Of a stretch of DNA of 64,000 nt, positions 9,057-18,280 are shown piece after piece. Within the stretch, counting starts at the first letter, position 1, and each line of letters starts with the position of its first letter. The notes beneath the pieces are model-generated. The model was not told where the DNA came from, did no database searches, and saw only the letters and a program-made list of their open reading frames with translations. The translations under genes were made by a program, and so were the position numbers. The stretch comes from Cesiribacter andamanensis AMV16 (GTDB lineage: Bacteria > Bacteroidota > Bacteroidia > Cytophagales > Cyclobacteriaceae): the NCBI RefSeq assembly GCF_000348925.1, contig NZ_AODQ01000007.1:1-64000 (forward strand), given 5' to 3'.

Positions 9057-10397
9057 ATGAAAAAAAGAATACTCCTGCCGCTGGCACTGCTACTTGGCTT
9101 CTCCCACCTGCCCGCACAGCAAAAAATACTGGCATCAGGGCTACCTTCTCATTCCGGCCATCCAGCCAGGCAGCACCAGCAGAACAACCCCTTTCAACAA
9201 GTTACCAAAAGTCCTGATCCGCTACAGCATCAGGGCATGTCCCTTGCCGCCGGCCAGGAGATCATCCGTTGCTATACGGTAGAAAATGAACTGGCCCGGC
9301 GCAGGGAAAACCCCCAGCTGCCGACCGATGCCGATTTTGAAAGGTGGATTGAGGATAAAATTGTAGCACACAAGCAGAAACAATCCTCCGCCAGCCGCCA
9401 GGCCGGTACGGTGTACAGAATCCCGGTTATTGTGCATGTGGTACACAATGGCGAGCCCATTGGCACCGGTCCTAACATTATGGCAGCTCAGGTGTATTCC
9501 CAAATCGAATCGCTCAATGAAGACCTGCGCCGCCAGAATGCCGACAGGGTAAACACCCGGGCTATCTTTGCCCCCATGGCTGCAGATATGGAACTGGAGT
9601 TTGTGCCCGCTACCGTAGATCCCGACGGCAATCAGCTGGCCGAGCCGGGCATTCGGCGCTACCATGGCAAACGCGCCAGCTGGGACCTGCGCGATGATGT
9701 AGAAAAGATCCTGAAGCCTGCCACCATTTGGGACCCTACCCGCTACAGCAATATGTGGTCGGCCAGCTTTGGCGGCAACATGGCCGGCCTGCTGGGCTAT
9801 GCCCAGTTTCCCGAAAGCAGCGGCCTGAATGGCATGCCCACCACCCCTCAGAGTGCCCTGACCGACGGTACGGTTATGGTCTACACCTCTTTTGGCTGTA
9901 GCACCAAAGATCCGGGCGGGATTTTTAGCCTGCGGGCACCCTACAACCAGGGCCGCACCACCACACACGAGGTGGGGCACTGGCTGGGCCTGCGCCACAT
10001 CTGGGGCGATGGTGGCTGCCTGGTTGATGATTTTGTGGCCGATACCCCTGCGGCAGCTGCCTCCAACAGCGGCTGTAACCTTACAGCCAACAGCTGCAAC
10101 AGCAACCAGGCCGGCGACCTGCCCGATATGGTGGAGAATTACATGGATTACTCCAACGACGGCTGCATGAATGCATTCACAGCCGGACAAAAGGCCAGAA
10201 CGCAGGCCGTAATGCTTAACAGCCCCCGCCGCCGGGAACTTCCCGCTTCTACGGTAGCAGGCGCTACTTATCATGATGCGGGCATCACCAAAATAAGTTT
10301 TAGCAAAGACTGCGACGGCAACATCAGCGGAACTGCCCTGCTCACCAATTTGCCACCCAGGGAGCACTTACATCTGCCACCATCCAGATTGATGTAA
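9057..10397 (+). CDS. Pappalysin-like (M43) metalloprotease, N-terminal part before a frameshift
   Basis: 446 aa open segment of a larger secreted protease. Signal peptide (MKKRILLPLALLLGFSHLPAQ), propeptide to about residue 110, then an M43/metzincin catalytic domain. The zinc site is HEVGHWLGLRH at residues 304-314, and the Met-turn is Met363 in YMDYSNDGCMN. Cysteines in the last third suggest disulfides in the extracellular enzyme. After ...GTALLTN the reading frame goes out of register at a TTT run (10349-10351) and stops at 10397. The sense of the protein continues in another frame to 13162, so the intact gene would be about 4.1 kb. A good Shine-Dalgarno sequence supports the start. Confidence 0.85.
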   Translation: MKKRILLPLALLLGFSHLPAQQKILASGLPSHSGHPARQHQQNNPFQQVTKSPDPLQHQGMSLAAGQEIIRCYTVENELARRRENPQLPTDADFERWIEDKIVAHKQKQSSASRQAGTVYRIPVIVHVVHNGEPIGTGPNIMAAQVYSQIESLNEDLRRQNADRVNTRAIFAPMAADMELEFVPATVDPDGNQLAEPGIRRYHGKRASWDLRDDVEKILKPATIWDPTRYSNMWSASFGGNMAGLLGYAQFPESSGLNGMPTTPQSALTDGTVMVYTSFGCSTKDPGGIFSLRAPYNQGRTTTHEVGHWLGLRHIWGDGGCLVDDFVADTPAAAASNSGCNLTANSCNSNQAGDLPDMVENYMDYSNDGCMNAFTAGQKARTQAVMLNSPRRRELPASTVAGATYHDAGITKISFSKDCDGNISGTALLTNLPPREHLHLPPSRLM

Positions 10398-13162
10398 ATG
10401 GAGAGGTAAAAGCCAGCCATAGCTGGACAGGGCAGCTGGCCCCTTTGCGCAGCACCCTTATTACGCTGCCCCCGATGCAGGTGCCCCTGGGGGTGCATAC
10501 CATACGCGTATACACCAGCAGCCCAAACGCTGTGGCCGACCAAAACAACCAGAACAACGCCACCAACACTACCCTTACCACCAGCGTACTGTCTGATAAT
10601 TATACCCAGGACTTTGAAGCCGGCGCCAAAGCCCTTTCGGAGCTGATCCTGATCAAAAACGCCGAATCAAAACTGGGAGTAGATACCGAACTGCAAAGCA
10701 AAAGCAGCCTGAGCCTGTACCTGGAAGGAAACTCAGCCAACGGCTATCCTGCGGCTCCCGCCGGGCCTACGGCAGCCGAGGCCTTTACCCCCTCGCATCC
10801 GCACTACGCCGCCGCCCTGCTTTGCTACGATGCTACCAATGCCGGCAGCCTGCAGCTTAGCTTTGATTACTACCTCAACTATACCCTCAGCAATGCCTAC
10901 ACCAACTTTCGCTACCGTATTGTTAGTGATAAGGGCAGCTTTGTCAGTAGCCTCATTCAGCCCAGTGGAGCCGATACCCCCTGGACCCGGGTAAACCTGG
11001 ACCTGAGCGCCTATGCAGGCGGCAAAATCCAGATCTACTTTGAAGCCAATTGCAAATACGAGCGCAGCAACATCAATGGGGTAGCCAATGACGGCAATGC
11101 GGTGCACATCGATAATATTGCGTTTATCTATACCACCAATCGGCCCGAGATCAGCTTTGCCAGCACCGGCGGCAGCCTGGGCGAGGCCAGCGCCACCACC
11201 CCCGATGGCTGCCGCAGCTATGCCGACTATAGTATAAACCTGCAGATTGCCAATGCCCCCAGCAGCGATGCTACCGTGGCTGTTTCGGTGGTGGAAAACA
11301 CGGCTACGGCCGGCAGCGACTACAGCCTGCTAACCAGCAGCGTGGTATTTCCGGCAGGCAGCAAAGCGCCACAGACCATAAAGATCCGGGTGTATGACGA
11401 TACCGAGCTGGAAGCCGAAGAAAGTCTGCAGCTGGGCCTTACACTCTCTGGCACCAGCAATGCTGTGCTGTCATCCGGCGCAAGCCGGCATACCCTTAGC
11501 ATACCCGACAACGATACCCCCCTGGTAGCCGGTTTTCCGGCAGGGGCTATCTTTAGCGAAAACTTTGCCGATGGCGGCCAGCCCCAAAACAGAGGCTGGT
11601 ATGCCGTAGACCTGGCCGGCGGCGCCGGATCGGGCAATGCGTGGTTTTATGGTACCTATGCAGGAAAAGGATCGGCCTATGTAGCCAGCAGTGCCACGGC
11701 CGCTGCTGGCAGCTACAGCAATACCACTACCAACATTCGGCTGATATCCCCCCTGATCCATGCCGCCAGCCGCAAGGGGCTGCTGCTCAGCTTTAATTAT
11801 TATGCCAATGGGGAGGCCACCGGCACCAATGGCGCTAACCCCTCGTATTCAGACTATGGGCGGGTTTATTATTCGCTGGATGGCATCTCCTATAAGGTAA
11901 TAGGCCCGGTACTGCAGGGAAAAACGTCCGCTACAGCCGCCAGCATTGCCCTGCCGGCCGAACTGGAAGGAAAAAGCTTTTATCTGGCCTGGAACTGGAT
12001 AAACGACAACAACAACAAAAATGGCAACCCTGCCCTTATTCTCCAGAATGTACGCGTAAGCGCTGCTGCCAGCGCCGGTAGCGCCATTGCCCAAACACTG
12101 GACCAGCAACAGAGCCTGTATCTGGGGCCCTATAGCACGGCACGCTTTTTTGATGCGGCAAGCGGTGAGATCATTGCCCTTATCGACAATCCAACGGCCT
12201 GGGATTACGGCTGTACCACTATTCAGATAGATCGCAGCGGCACCAGTAGCACCGAGTTCTGGAACCCAGGCGCCGATAAAGGCCTGGCAAATAAAACCGT
12301 ATACGTTACCCCTGCCCACAACAAGCCAGATGGCAGCTATACCATTACCCTCTTTTATACCGAGGCAGAGATTGCGGGCTGGGAACTGCAGACGGGCAAG
12401 AACAGAAAAGACCTGAAAGTTGCCAAGATCAGTGGGGCCCGCATCAAAGAAGTAAGCCCCAACAGCATACCTGCGGGTGCCAGCGGATCCCTGAGTACGG
12501 CCAGCTCTCTTACAGCATTTGGCGGAGGCTGGTCGGTGACTGGAAGCTTTACTTCCGGCTTTTCGGGCTTTGGCATAGGCGATCCTGGCCTGCCCCCGGT
12601 TATTGCCCTGCCGGTAGAATTAATGGGCTTTACCGCCAGCCCCTCCTCCAATGGGGAGGTGCAGCTGCGCTGGACAACGGCTACTGAAAAAAATTCAGAC
12701 TATTTTGAGGTAGAACATAGCCTGGACGGGCTTACCTACACCACTAAAGGTAAAGTGGCCGCAGCCGGAAACAGCCATTTGCGGCAGGATTATGGCTTTA
12801 TTCACCGCCGTCTGGCCGCTGGCCGGCATTATTACCGCCTTCGCATGGTAGATACCGATGCTACCTTCGAGTACAGCGCTACCCTGCTGGTTCAACTGGG
12901 TAAGCCGGTGTTTGCCCTGCAAAGCCTGCATCCCAATCCGGCCCGTCATGCGGTATTCCTTACCCTTACTGCCGATGCAGCAAGAACCCTAAGCATTCAG
13001 CTGCTAACCGCCGGTGGCCTGCCGGTCCTGAATAGCCAGCATGGCATACAGGCCGGTAGTAATGAAGTGGAGATCAGGCTGAATGCGATGCCTGCTGGCT
13101 TGTACCTGCTGCAGATCACCGATGGCCAGCAGCACCTGCTGCAAAAACTGATCATTCACTAA
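10352..13162 (+). pseudogene. C-terminal continuation of the M43 protease, with T9SS sorting domain
   Basis: In-frame coding continues from about 10352 (FATQGALTSATIQIDV) to the stop at 13162, but one frame off from the part upstream. Adding one T to the TTT at 10349-10351 joins both parts smoothly. Domains in order: a CARDB/Ig-like strand region, a jelly-roll (MAM/cleaved-adhesin-like) module, a Calx-beta domain (NTATAGSDYSLL ... PQTIKIRVYDD), a second jelly-roll, and a C-terminal T9SS type A sorting domain starting at SLHPNPARHAVF and ending LLQKLIIH. The last domain predicts export by T9SS and cell-surface anchoring or release. An isolated start inside this part (TTG 10445) is unlikely to be used, since no signal peptide would remain. 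Confidence 0.85.
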
Positions 13163-13191
13163 TAGACTCCTCAACAGGCTGATCGGCCTCT

Positions 13192-13244
13192 GAAACCCCC
13201 TGTTCCCCAAAAAAGCAATTTTCCAGGGGACAGGGGGTTTTCCT
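13192..13244. terminator. Bidirectional terminator between protease and radical SAM genes
   Basis: Stem AACCCCCTGT(T)CCCC with GGGGACAGGGGGTT, one bulged base, a 17-nt loop, and a T-rich tail (TTTTCCTTT) on the + strand. It separates two converging genes. Confidence 0.75.
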
Positions 13245-13247
13245 TTG

Positions 13248-14381
13248 CTAAAATAAGCTGAGGGTTCCGCCGGGCCGGAATCGATCCAGCCGGTAGGCGG
13301 GCATTTGGCGGCCGGCCATAAATTTTTGCTTGGCTGCCCTGAACAGCTGGCGGATGGCCTGGGCTTCTTGCCCTTCTCCATTGATACGGCGGCCCCACTG
13401 GCTGTCGGCCACCTCGCCTCCATGCAGCGCGCAAATCCCGTTCCAGACCTTGGCGGCCCTGTCCGGAAAATGGGTGTGCAGCCACTCTTTGAAAATAGGG
13501 CCTACCTGCCCGTTGAGCCGCACAACGGTATAGCCCGCCGTAAGGGCGCCATGGGCTGCACCTGCTTTTACCAGCTCCCACACTTCGCTGCTATTAAGGC
13601 CGGGAATGATCGGCGCCGTCATGATGCCGCAGGGAATGCCTGCTTCGGTAAGCTGCTGCAGGGTATGCAGGCGGCGCTGGGCCGTGGCGGTGCGGGGCTC
13701 CATTTTGCGCCGCAGCTCCTCCTGCAGGGTGGTAAGGCTCAGGTACACATGTAGCAAACCTTCTTCGGCAAGGGGTTTTAAGATATCCAGGTCTCGCAAG
13801 ATCAGGCTGTTTTTGGTAATGATGCTCACCGGGTTGCCCCATTTGAGGCAGGTTTGCAACAGGCGGCGCGTAAGCCCAAACTGGCGCTCGGCCGGCTGGT
13901 AACAGTCCGTATTGCCCGACAGGCCAATGGGCGCTACCGTCCAGGCTTTGCTTGCAAACTGCTTCTCCAGCAGCTCGGGGGCATTCTTCTTTACCACAAT
14001 CTTGCTTTCAAAATCCAAGCCGGCACTAAAGCCCCAGTACTCATGCGAATTGCGGGCATAGCAGTAAATGCAGCCATGCTCGCAGCCCTGGTAGGGGTTT
14101 ACCGACTGCATCATGCCCAGGTCAGGGCTGTCTACCTTATTGACGATCTGCCGGGGGGTGTCCATAAAAAACTGGGTGGGCTGTCTGGCGGCGGGCAACT
14201 CATCGATGCCCTCCAGGTGCAGCAGCCCCCTGCCCTGGCGGCTGAAACGGTTGTGGGGGTTGGATTGCGCACCTCGCCCGGCAACCCCTATGCCGGGCGC
14301 CCCCTGGCCGGGCGCCCCTTGGCCTGAAGGAGTCTGCAGGGGAGCCGCCTGCTTGTCAGTTGTTTTCCGGGTAGATTTCAT
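13248..14381 (-). CDS. PA0069-family radical SAM protein
   Basis: 377 aa from ATG 14381. CEHGCIYCYAR (near residue 90) is the CxxxCxxC cluster motif binding the 4Fe-4S cluster that cleaves SAM. The flanking NPYQGCEHGC and SKIVVKKNAPELL are typical of the PA0069/Rv2578c family, related to spore photoproduct lyase, whose reaction is not established. An N-terminal low-complexity segment of about 35 residues contains two copies of PGQGA encoded by a 15-bp tandem repeat and is probably disordered. It is divergent from a DUF72 gene 110 nt away, another poorly characterised family. Confidence 0.85.
   Translation of the reverse strand: MKSTRKTTDKQAAPLQTPSGQGAPGQGAPGIGVAGRGAQSNPHNRFSRQGRGLLHLEGIDELPAARQPTQFFMDTPRQIVNKVDSPDLGMMQSVNPYQGCEHGCIYCYARNSHEYWGFSAGLDFESKIVVKKNAPELLEKQFASKAWTVAPIGLSGNTDCYQPAERQFGLTRRLLQTCLKWGNPVSIITKNSLILRDLDILKPLAEEGLLHVYLSLTTLQEELRRKMEPRTATAQRRLHTLQQLTEAGIPCGIMTAPIIPGLNSSEVWELVKAGAAHGALTAGYTVVRLNGQVGPIFKEWLHTHFPDRAAKVWNGICALHGGEVADSQWGRRINGEGQEAQAIRQLFRAAKQKFMAGRQMPAYRLDRFRPGGTLSLF
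14293..14322. repeat. 15-bp tandem repeat inside the radical SAM gene
   Basis: Two head-to-tail copies of CCGGGCGCCCC(C/T)TGG, differing at one base, encode the repeated Gly-Ala-Pro-Gln-Gly linker of the radical SAM protein. The unit is three-fold in length, so copy-number change would keep the frame. Confidence 0.8.
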
Positions 14382-14491
14382 GCTGCAATTAGCCAATTAT
14401 TTTAGTAATTTTGCTAATATAATTGCGATATTTTGGTGGCAGCAACTATATGCTACCCCTGGCAGTTCTACCATCAGCTGACAGCCTTTAC

Positions 14492-15406
14492 ATGAAATTT
14501 GGACGATTAGACTCCCCGGAGGGGCATGCCTTTAACCTGCCGCCCAGCCACCCCCTTACGTCAAAAGTGCTACCAGGCCGGCCTGCCCTGCTTCCCCGGG
14601 TGCACATAGGCTGTTCGGTATGGTCAGAAAAGGGGTATAAGGGCCGCATCTTTCCCCCCAGAACCCCACAAGGCCGTTTTCTGGAAACCTATGCCCGGCA
14701 GCTGCCCACTGTAGAGCTTAACGGCACCCACTACTACCTGCCCCGCCCGGAGGTGGTAGCCTCCTGGATGGCCGCCGTACCGGAAGGCTTTCTGTTCTGC
14801 CCCAAGGTGCCCCAGTTTATTACCCACCGGCGCAACATGCTGGGCAATCCGGAAATGATCGAGCAGTTTATTTTGCGGCTGGCGGCCATGGAAGGGCACC
14901 TGGGCCCCTGCATTATGCAGATGCCCCCTTACTTTGGTCCCGACCGCCTGGATGAACTGGCCCGCCTGCTGGAGGCCCTGCCGCAGGACATAGCCATGGC
15001 CCTGGAAGTACGCCACCCCGCCTGGTTTGCCGATACGGCAGCACAGGATGAGCTGTTTGCCCTGATGGAGGCCAGTGGCACCCATGCCATACTATCGGAT
15101 GTAGGCGGCCGGCGCGATGCCCTGCACATGCGCCTGAGCAGCCGTAAGGTGTTGGTGCGCTTTAATGGCCACAACCTGCACCCTACCGACTACCACCGGC
15201 TCAATGCCTGGGCGCTGCAGCTGCAGGAGTGGATGGAAGAAGGGCTGGAAGAGGTGTTCTTTTTTATGCACCAGCCCGAGCAGGGCCTGGGCGCCGATCT
15301 GGCCCGCTACTTTATCCGCACGCTCAATGCCCGGCTGGGGCTGGGCCTGCCTGAACCCATCTGGTATGGGGAGCAGCAGCAACTGAGCCTTTATACTGAA
15401 AGCTAG
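14492..15406 (+). CDS. DUF72 family protein (YecE-like)
   Basis: 304 aa from ATG 14492. An extension to 14423 is open but starts within the intergenic promoter region. The domain begins at VHIGCSVWSEKGYKGRIFPP and continues with VELNGTHYYLPR and CPKVPQFITH. These are the conserved TIM-barrel strands of DUF72, with ALEVRHPAWF near residue 175 and a C-terminal VFFFMHQPEQG. The biochemical role of DUF72 is unknown. The family resembles TIM-barrel nucleases/isomerases, and the neighbouring radical SAM gene makes a link to DNA repair or metabolite repair conceivable, though unproven. Confidence 0.85.
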   Translation: MKFGRLDSPEGHAFNLPPSHPLTSKVLPGRPALLPRVHIGCSVWSEKGYKGRIFPPRTPQGRFLETYARQLPTVELNGTHYYLPRPEVVASWMAAVPEGFLFCPKVPQFITHRRNMLGNPEMIEQFILRLAAMEGHLGPCIMQMPPYFGPDRLDELARLLEALPQDIAMALEVRHPAWFADTAAQDELFALMEASGTHAILSDVGGRRDALHMRLSSRKVLVRFNGHNLHPTDYHRLNAWALQLQEWMEEGLEEVFFFMHQPEQGLGADLARYFIRTLNARLGLGLPEPIWYGEQQQLSLYTES

Positions 15407-15452
15407 TACGCAGGGCCGCAGCTATAAAAGGGGCGGTAAAGAGGTGGCCCGT

Positions 15453-16313
15453 TTAGCGGGCTATTTCCCGCCGATTGATGGTAAGCACCGGAATAGAAGA
15501 TTCGCGCACCAGCTTTTCGGCTACGCTATCGGCAAAAAGGGCTTTTATGCCATCGCGGCCGTGGGTGATTACGGCAATCATGTCGGCGCCGATCTGGGCG
15601 GCATAACGCTTGATGCCGTCTTCGGTATCGCTGTCGGTGATGGCGGCCAGCTCGTAGCCGGCCAGACCGTGGGCCCGGGCATAGGCATCCATATCGTGGC
15701 GCTTTTGCTCCAGCTTGCGGCTTCGGGTTACGTGCAGCAGGTGGAGCTGTGCACCCAGTTTGCCGGCAAGCGCATTGATATAGGGAATGCCCCTGGCGGC
15801 TTTTTCGCTCATATCGGTGGCCAGCACAATGGAGCGCACTTCTTTGGGAGCCCGGTCGCCCACTTTAATGGTGATCACCGGCACATTGGCAATGCGCAGT
15901 ACCTGCTCGGTATGATTGCCCACAAAGTATTCCTCAAAGGTGTTTTCGCCGCTGGTGCCCATCACAATGAGGTCTACCTTATGGTTGTGGATAAAAACAT
16001 CCACCGTTTCCTGCACCGGCCCTACCTGAATAAAGGGAATAATGCGCACCCGCTCGCTGCTGTACTGCATGGCCAGCTCCTGCAGCCGCTCTTTGTTGCG
16101 CTTGAGGATGGCCACTACAAAGCGATCTCCCTCCGAGATATCCATGTAAAAATTACTGCCGCCGGTAGAGGAGAAATCAGCGCCCTGGCTGGTCTCTTCG
16201 GTATTAAGCAGCAGGATTTCGGCCTGGCCCAGCTGCTCGGCCAGGCGTACGGCTTCTTCCAGGCCGCTGCGGGCAATGTCTGAAAAATCGGTGAGAACTA
16301 GGATGCGTTCCAT
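15453..16313 (-). CDS. Universal stress protein, two UspA domains (copy 1)
   Basis: 286 aa with two Usp domains (about residues 1-150 and 155-286). The first begins MERILVLTDFSD and has the nucleotide-binding signature GTSGENTFEEYFVGN (G-x2-G-x9-G-N); the second ends in HGRDGIKALFADSVAEKLVR and SIPVLTI. Such proteins bind ATP and act in stress and quiescence. It is a close paralogue of the gene at 16454-17308, with long identical blocks around MERILVLTDFSDIA and TSGENTFEEYFVGN. An intrinsic terminator between the two suggests it has its own promoter. Confidence 0.88.
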   Translation of the reverse strand: MERILVLTDFSDIARSGLEEAVRLAEQLGQAEILLLNTEETSQGADFSSTGGSNFYMDISEGDRFVVAILKRNKERLQELAMQYSSERVRIIPFIQVGPVQETVDVFIHNHKVDLIVMGTSGENTFEEYFVGNHTEQVLRIANVPVITIKVGDRAPKEVRSIVLATDMSEKAARGIPYINALAGKLGAQLHLLHVTRSRKLEQKRHDMDAYARAHGLAGYELAAITDSDTEDGIKRYAAQIGADMIAVITHGRDGIKALFADSVAEKLVRESSIPVLTINRREIAR

Positions 16314-16387
16314 AGGCGAGGGTTGGTTGAGTTATGATGGAGTCAAAAATCGGAACAGAGGGTTTCTAAAAATCACTTTGCCGGATA

Positions 16388-16420
16388 GAAAAAGAGCCCT
16401 GCCCAGGCAGGCAGGGCTCT
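16388..16420 (-). terminator. Terminator after universal stress protein copy 2
   Basis: Leftward: AGAGCCCTGCC pairs with GGCAGGGCTCT (11 bp, 6-nt loop), followed by five T. It separates the two usp genes. Confidence 0.85.
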
Positions 16421-16453
16421 ATGCTGTACTCATTAGGTATGCAGCGCCTATGC

Positions 16454-17308
16454 TCAGGCGGTAAGTTCGCTCATGTTTACGGTGAGCACGGGCACGCTGG
16501 CTTCGCGGATCACATCATGGGCCACACTGTGGCTCAGCAGGGCTGCCAGTCCATCGCGGCCGCGGGTGATCACCGCAATCAGGTCTGCCCCTACCTTGGC
16601 GGCATAGCGTTTGATGCCCTCTTCGGTATCGCTGTCTTCTATGGCGCCAATGGTATAGTTGGTGATGCCATGCTCCCGTACATAGCGCTCCAGATCGGCA
16701 CGGCTTTGCTGCAGCTTGCCGCTTTTGCTTACATGCACCAGGTGCAGCTGTGCGCCCAGCTTGCTGGCCAGGGCCTGCACATGGCGCATGCCGGTGGCGG
16801 CCTTATCATTCATGTCGGAGGCCAGCACAATGTTGCGGATGTCCATAGGCCGATCGGTGACCTTTACAGAGATAACCGGCACATGCGCCACACGGATCAC
16901 CTGCTCGGTATGGTTGCCCACAAAGTATTCCTCAAAGGTATTTTCGCCGCTGGTGCCCATGACAATGAGGTCTACCTGGCGCTTTTCAATAAAGGCATCT
17001 ACAATCTCCTGCAGATCGCCCACTTCCATAAAGGGGGTAACGCGCACCTGCTCGCTGCCGTACTGGGCGGCCAGGGCCTCCAGCCGCTCTTTGTTTTTCC
17101 GGATCAGGGCGATCATAAAGCGGTCTTCTTCCGGATTATCGGTATAGTAAATATCGCCGGTAGCTGAAAACTCGCGGCCCTGGGGAGCCGGCTCGGTATT
17201 GAGCAGGTAGAGCTCGGCCCCGCCCATTTGCCGGGCCAGCCGAACGGCTTCTTCCAGACCGCGCTGGGCAATGTCTGAAAAGTCAGTAAGTACTAATATG
17301 CGTTCCAT
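16454..17308 (-). CDS. Universal stress protein, two UspA domains (copy 2)
   Basis: 284 aa from ATG 17308, aligned with the start of its paralogue; a longer reading to 17356 would overlap the upstream lipoprotein gene. Two Usp domains; the first has GTSGENTFEEYFVGN. The second ends in RGRDGLAALLSHSVAHDVI and ASVPVLTV, where the glycine signature is weaker. It follows the DUF2807 lipoprotein gene by 19 nt, so the two are probably co-transcribed, which suggests a joint envelope-stress role (inference). Confidence 0.88.
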   Translation of the reverse strand: MERILVLTDFSDIAQRGLEEAVRLARQMGGAELYLLNTEPAPQGREFSATGDIYYTDNPEEDRFMIALIRKNKERLEALAAQYGSEQVRVTPFMEVGDLQEIVDAFIEKRQVDLIVMGTSGENTFEEYFVGNHTEQVIRVAHVPVISVKVTDRPMDIRNIVLASDMNDKAATGMRHVQALASKLGAQLHLVHVSKSGKLQQSRADLERYVREHGITNYTIGAIEDSDTEEGIKRYAAKVGADLIAVITRGRDGLAALLSHSVAHDVIREASVPVLTVNMSELTA

Positions 17309-17327
17309 AATGCTGTTTTGGTTGCTG

Positions 17328-18065
17328 TTATAATGCCGGGGCAGACTCCTGCTCATCGGCGCTGGCCGGTTCTATAGAGCCTACACCACTTACTTTGCGT
17401 TGGATATTTTGCGGATTGCCGCGGTAGCGGATACCCCCCACACCGCTCACACGAGCCTGCAGGTTGTCGGTTACAAATACCTGTGCCCCGCCTATGCCGC
17501 TCAGGTGAATGGACGCATCGCGCACCTGCAGGTCATAGGCTGCCAGGTTGCCGGCCCCTTCCAGGCGGGCATCCAGCTGCTGGGCCGTGCCGTTGAGGTT
17601 GAGCGAAGAGGCGCCATCCATCTGTAGCTCAAGCTTGCGCACATCCACATCAAGCTCTACCATGGCCGCTCCTTTTACTTCTATCTCCAGGTCCCGGCCG
17701 CTAATGGGCCCATCGCCGGTTATTTTGGCGGCTCCGCCAATGGTAAGTTTTTCCAGCTCGGGGTAGCTGATGCGGATCATAATTCCATCGGAGCCCTTCA
17801 GGTTTTCGGTAGAGCTCAGGCGCAGGGTATTGCGCTTTACCTCGGTCTGGATATAGGACAGCAGGTTAGAGTCGGTCTGGATCAGCAGGCCGGCCGGCCC
17901 CTGTACCAGTACAATCTCATAACTGCCCTCTACATTGATGGCAGAAAAATCTTCCAGGCTGCGCTGATCTTCTACCACCATGCCATTGCCCTGCACGGTG
18001 TTGCCGTTGTTATTGCAGGAAAAAAGCAGGGGCAGCACCGCCAGCCATAAAAAGTGTTTTAGCAT
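17328..18065 (-). CDS. DUF2807 (head GIN domain) lipoprotein
   Basis: 245 aa. Signal with lipobox LLFSC at residues 13-17 followed by NNNGN, so lipid-anchored. The rest is a right-handed beta-helix-like DUF2807 domain: it opens DFSAINVEGSYEIVL and repeats short strands of the form KLELQMDGASSLNL and DASIHLSGIGGAQV, with the terminal VSGVGSI. These proteins are common in Bacteroidetes; some are called auto-transporter adhesin-like, but their function is not known. It precedes a universal stress gene by 19 nt. Confidence 0.85.
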   Translation of the reverse strand: MLKHFLWLAVLPLLFSCNNNGNTVQGNGMVVEDQRSLEDFSAINVEGSYEIVLVQGPAGLLIQTDSNLLSYIQTEVKRNTLRLSSTENLKGSDGIMIRISYPELEKLTIGGAAKITGDGPISGRDLEIEVKGAAMVELDVDVRKLELQMDGASSLNLNGTAQQLDARLEGAGNLAAYDLQVRDASIHLSGIGGAQVFVTDNLQARVSGVGGIRYRGNPQNIQRKVSGVGSIEPASADEQESAPAL

Positions 18066-18223
18066 AAATAGGTGATTTAGTTAGGGTCAATCTACAAGTT
18101 GCTGCTGCAAAAACCAACGATCTGCGTCATAAGAACTATACAAGCGGGAGTCTTGTTAAAAGCAGGTGTGGCATACCCCCTGCTGCCCCGCCGGCAGCAC
18201 ACCGGCATCTGCCGGGCTTCGCA

Positions 18224-18254
18224 TTGGTAATGTGCCGCCGAAATCCTATTTTTA
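18224..18254 (+). promoter_or_regulatory. Promoter of glyA
   Basis: TTG at 18224-18226, exactly 20 nt, then TATTTTTA at 18247-18254 (TAnnTTTG with the last base changed). The glyA ATG is 27 nt downstream. Confidence 0.5.
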
Positions 18255-18280
18255 CCCCTGGTTTTTAATCCTGACCCCCT

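Noticed and set aside
9222-10367. 381-codon minus-strand frame opposite the metalloprotease
   Set aside because: Opposite strand of a motif-bearing gene; no recognisable protein.
14293-14322. Tandem repeat considered as the start of a CRISPR array
   Set aside because: Only two 15-bp units, no spacers, and inside a coding region.
15444-16283. 279-codon + strand frame opposite universal stress copy 1 (and a similar one opposite copy 2)
   Set aside because: Both exist because the two usp genes are similar; mirrored frames appear in both, so apparent conservation is an artefact.
18066-18280. Possible THF or glycine riboswitch upstream of glyA
   Set aside because: The gap is short and shows a normal promoter 27 nt before the start; no aptamer core was seen.
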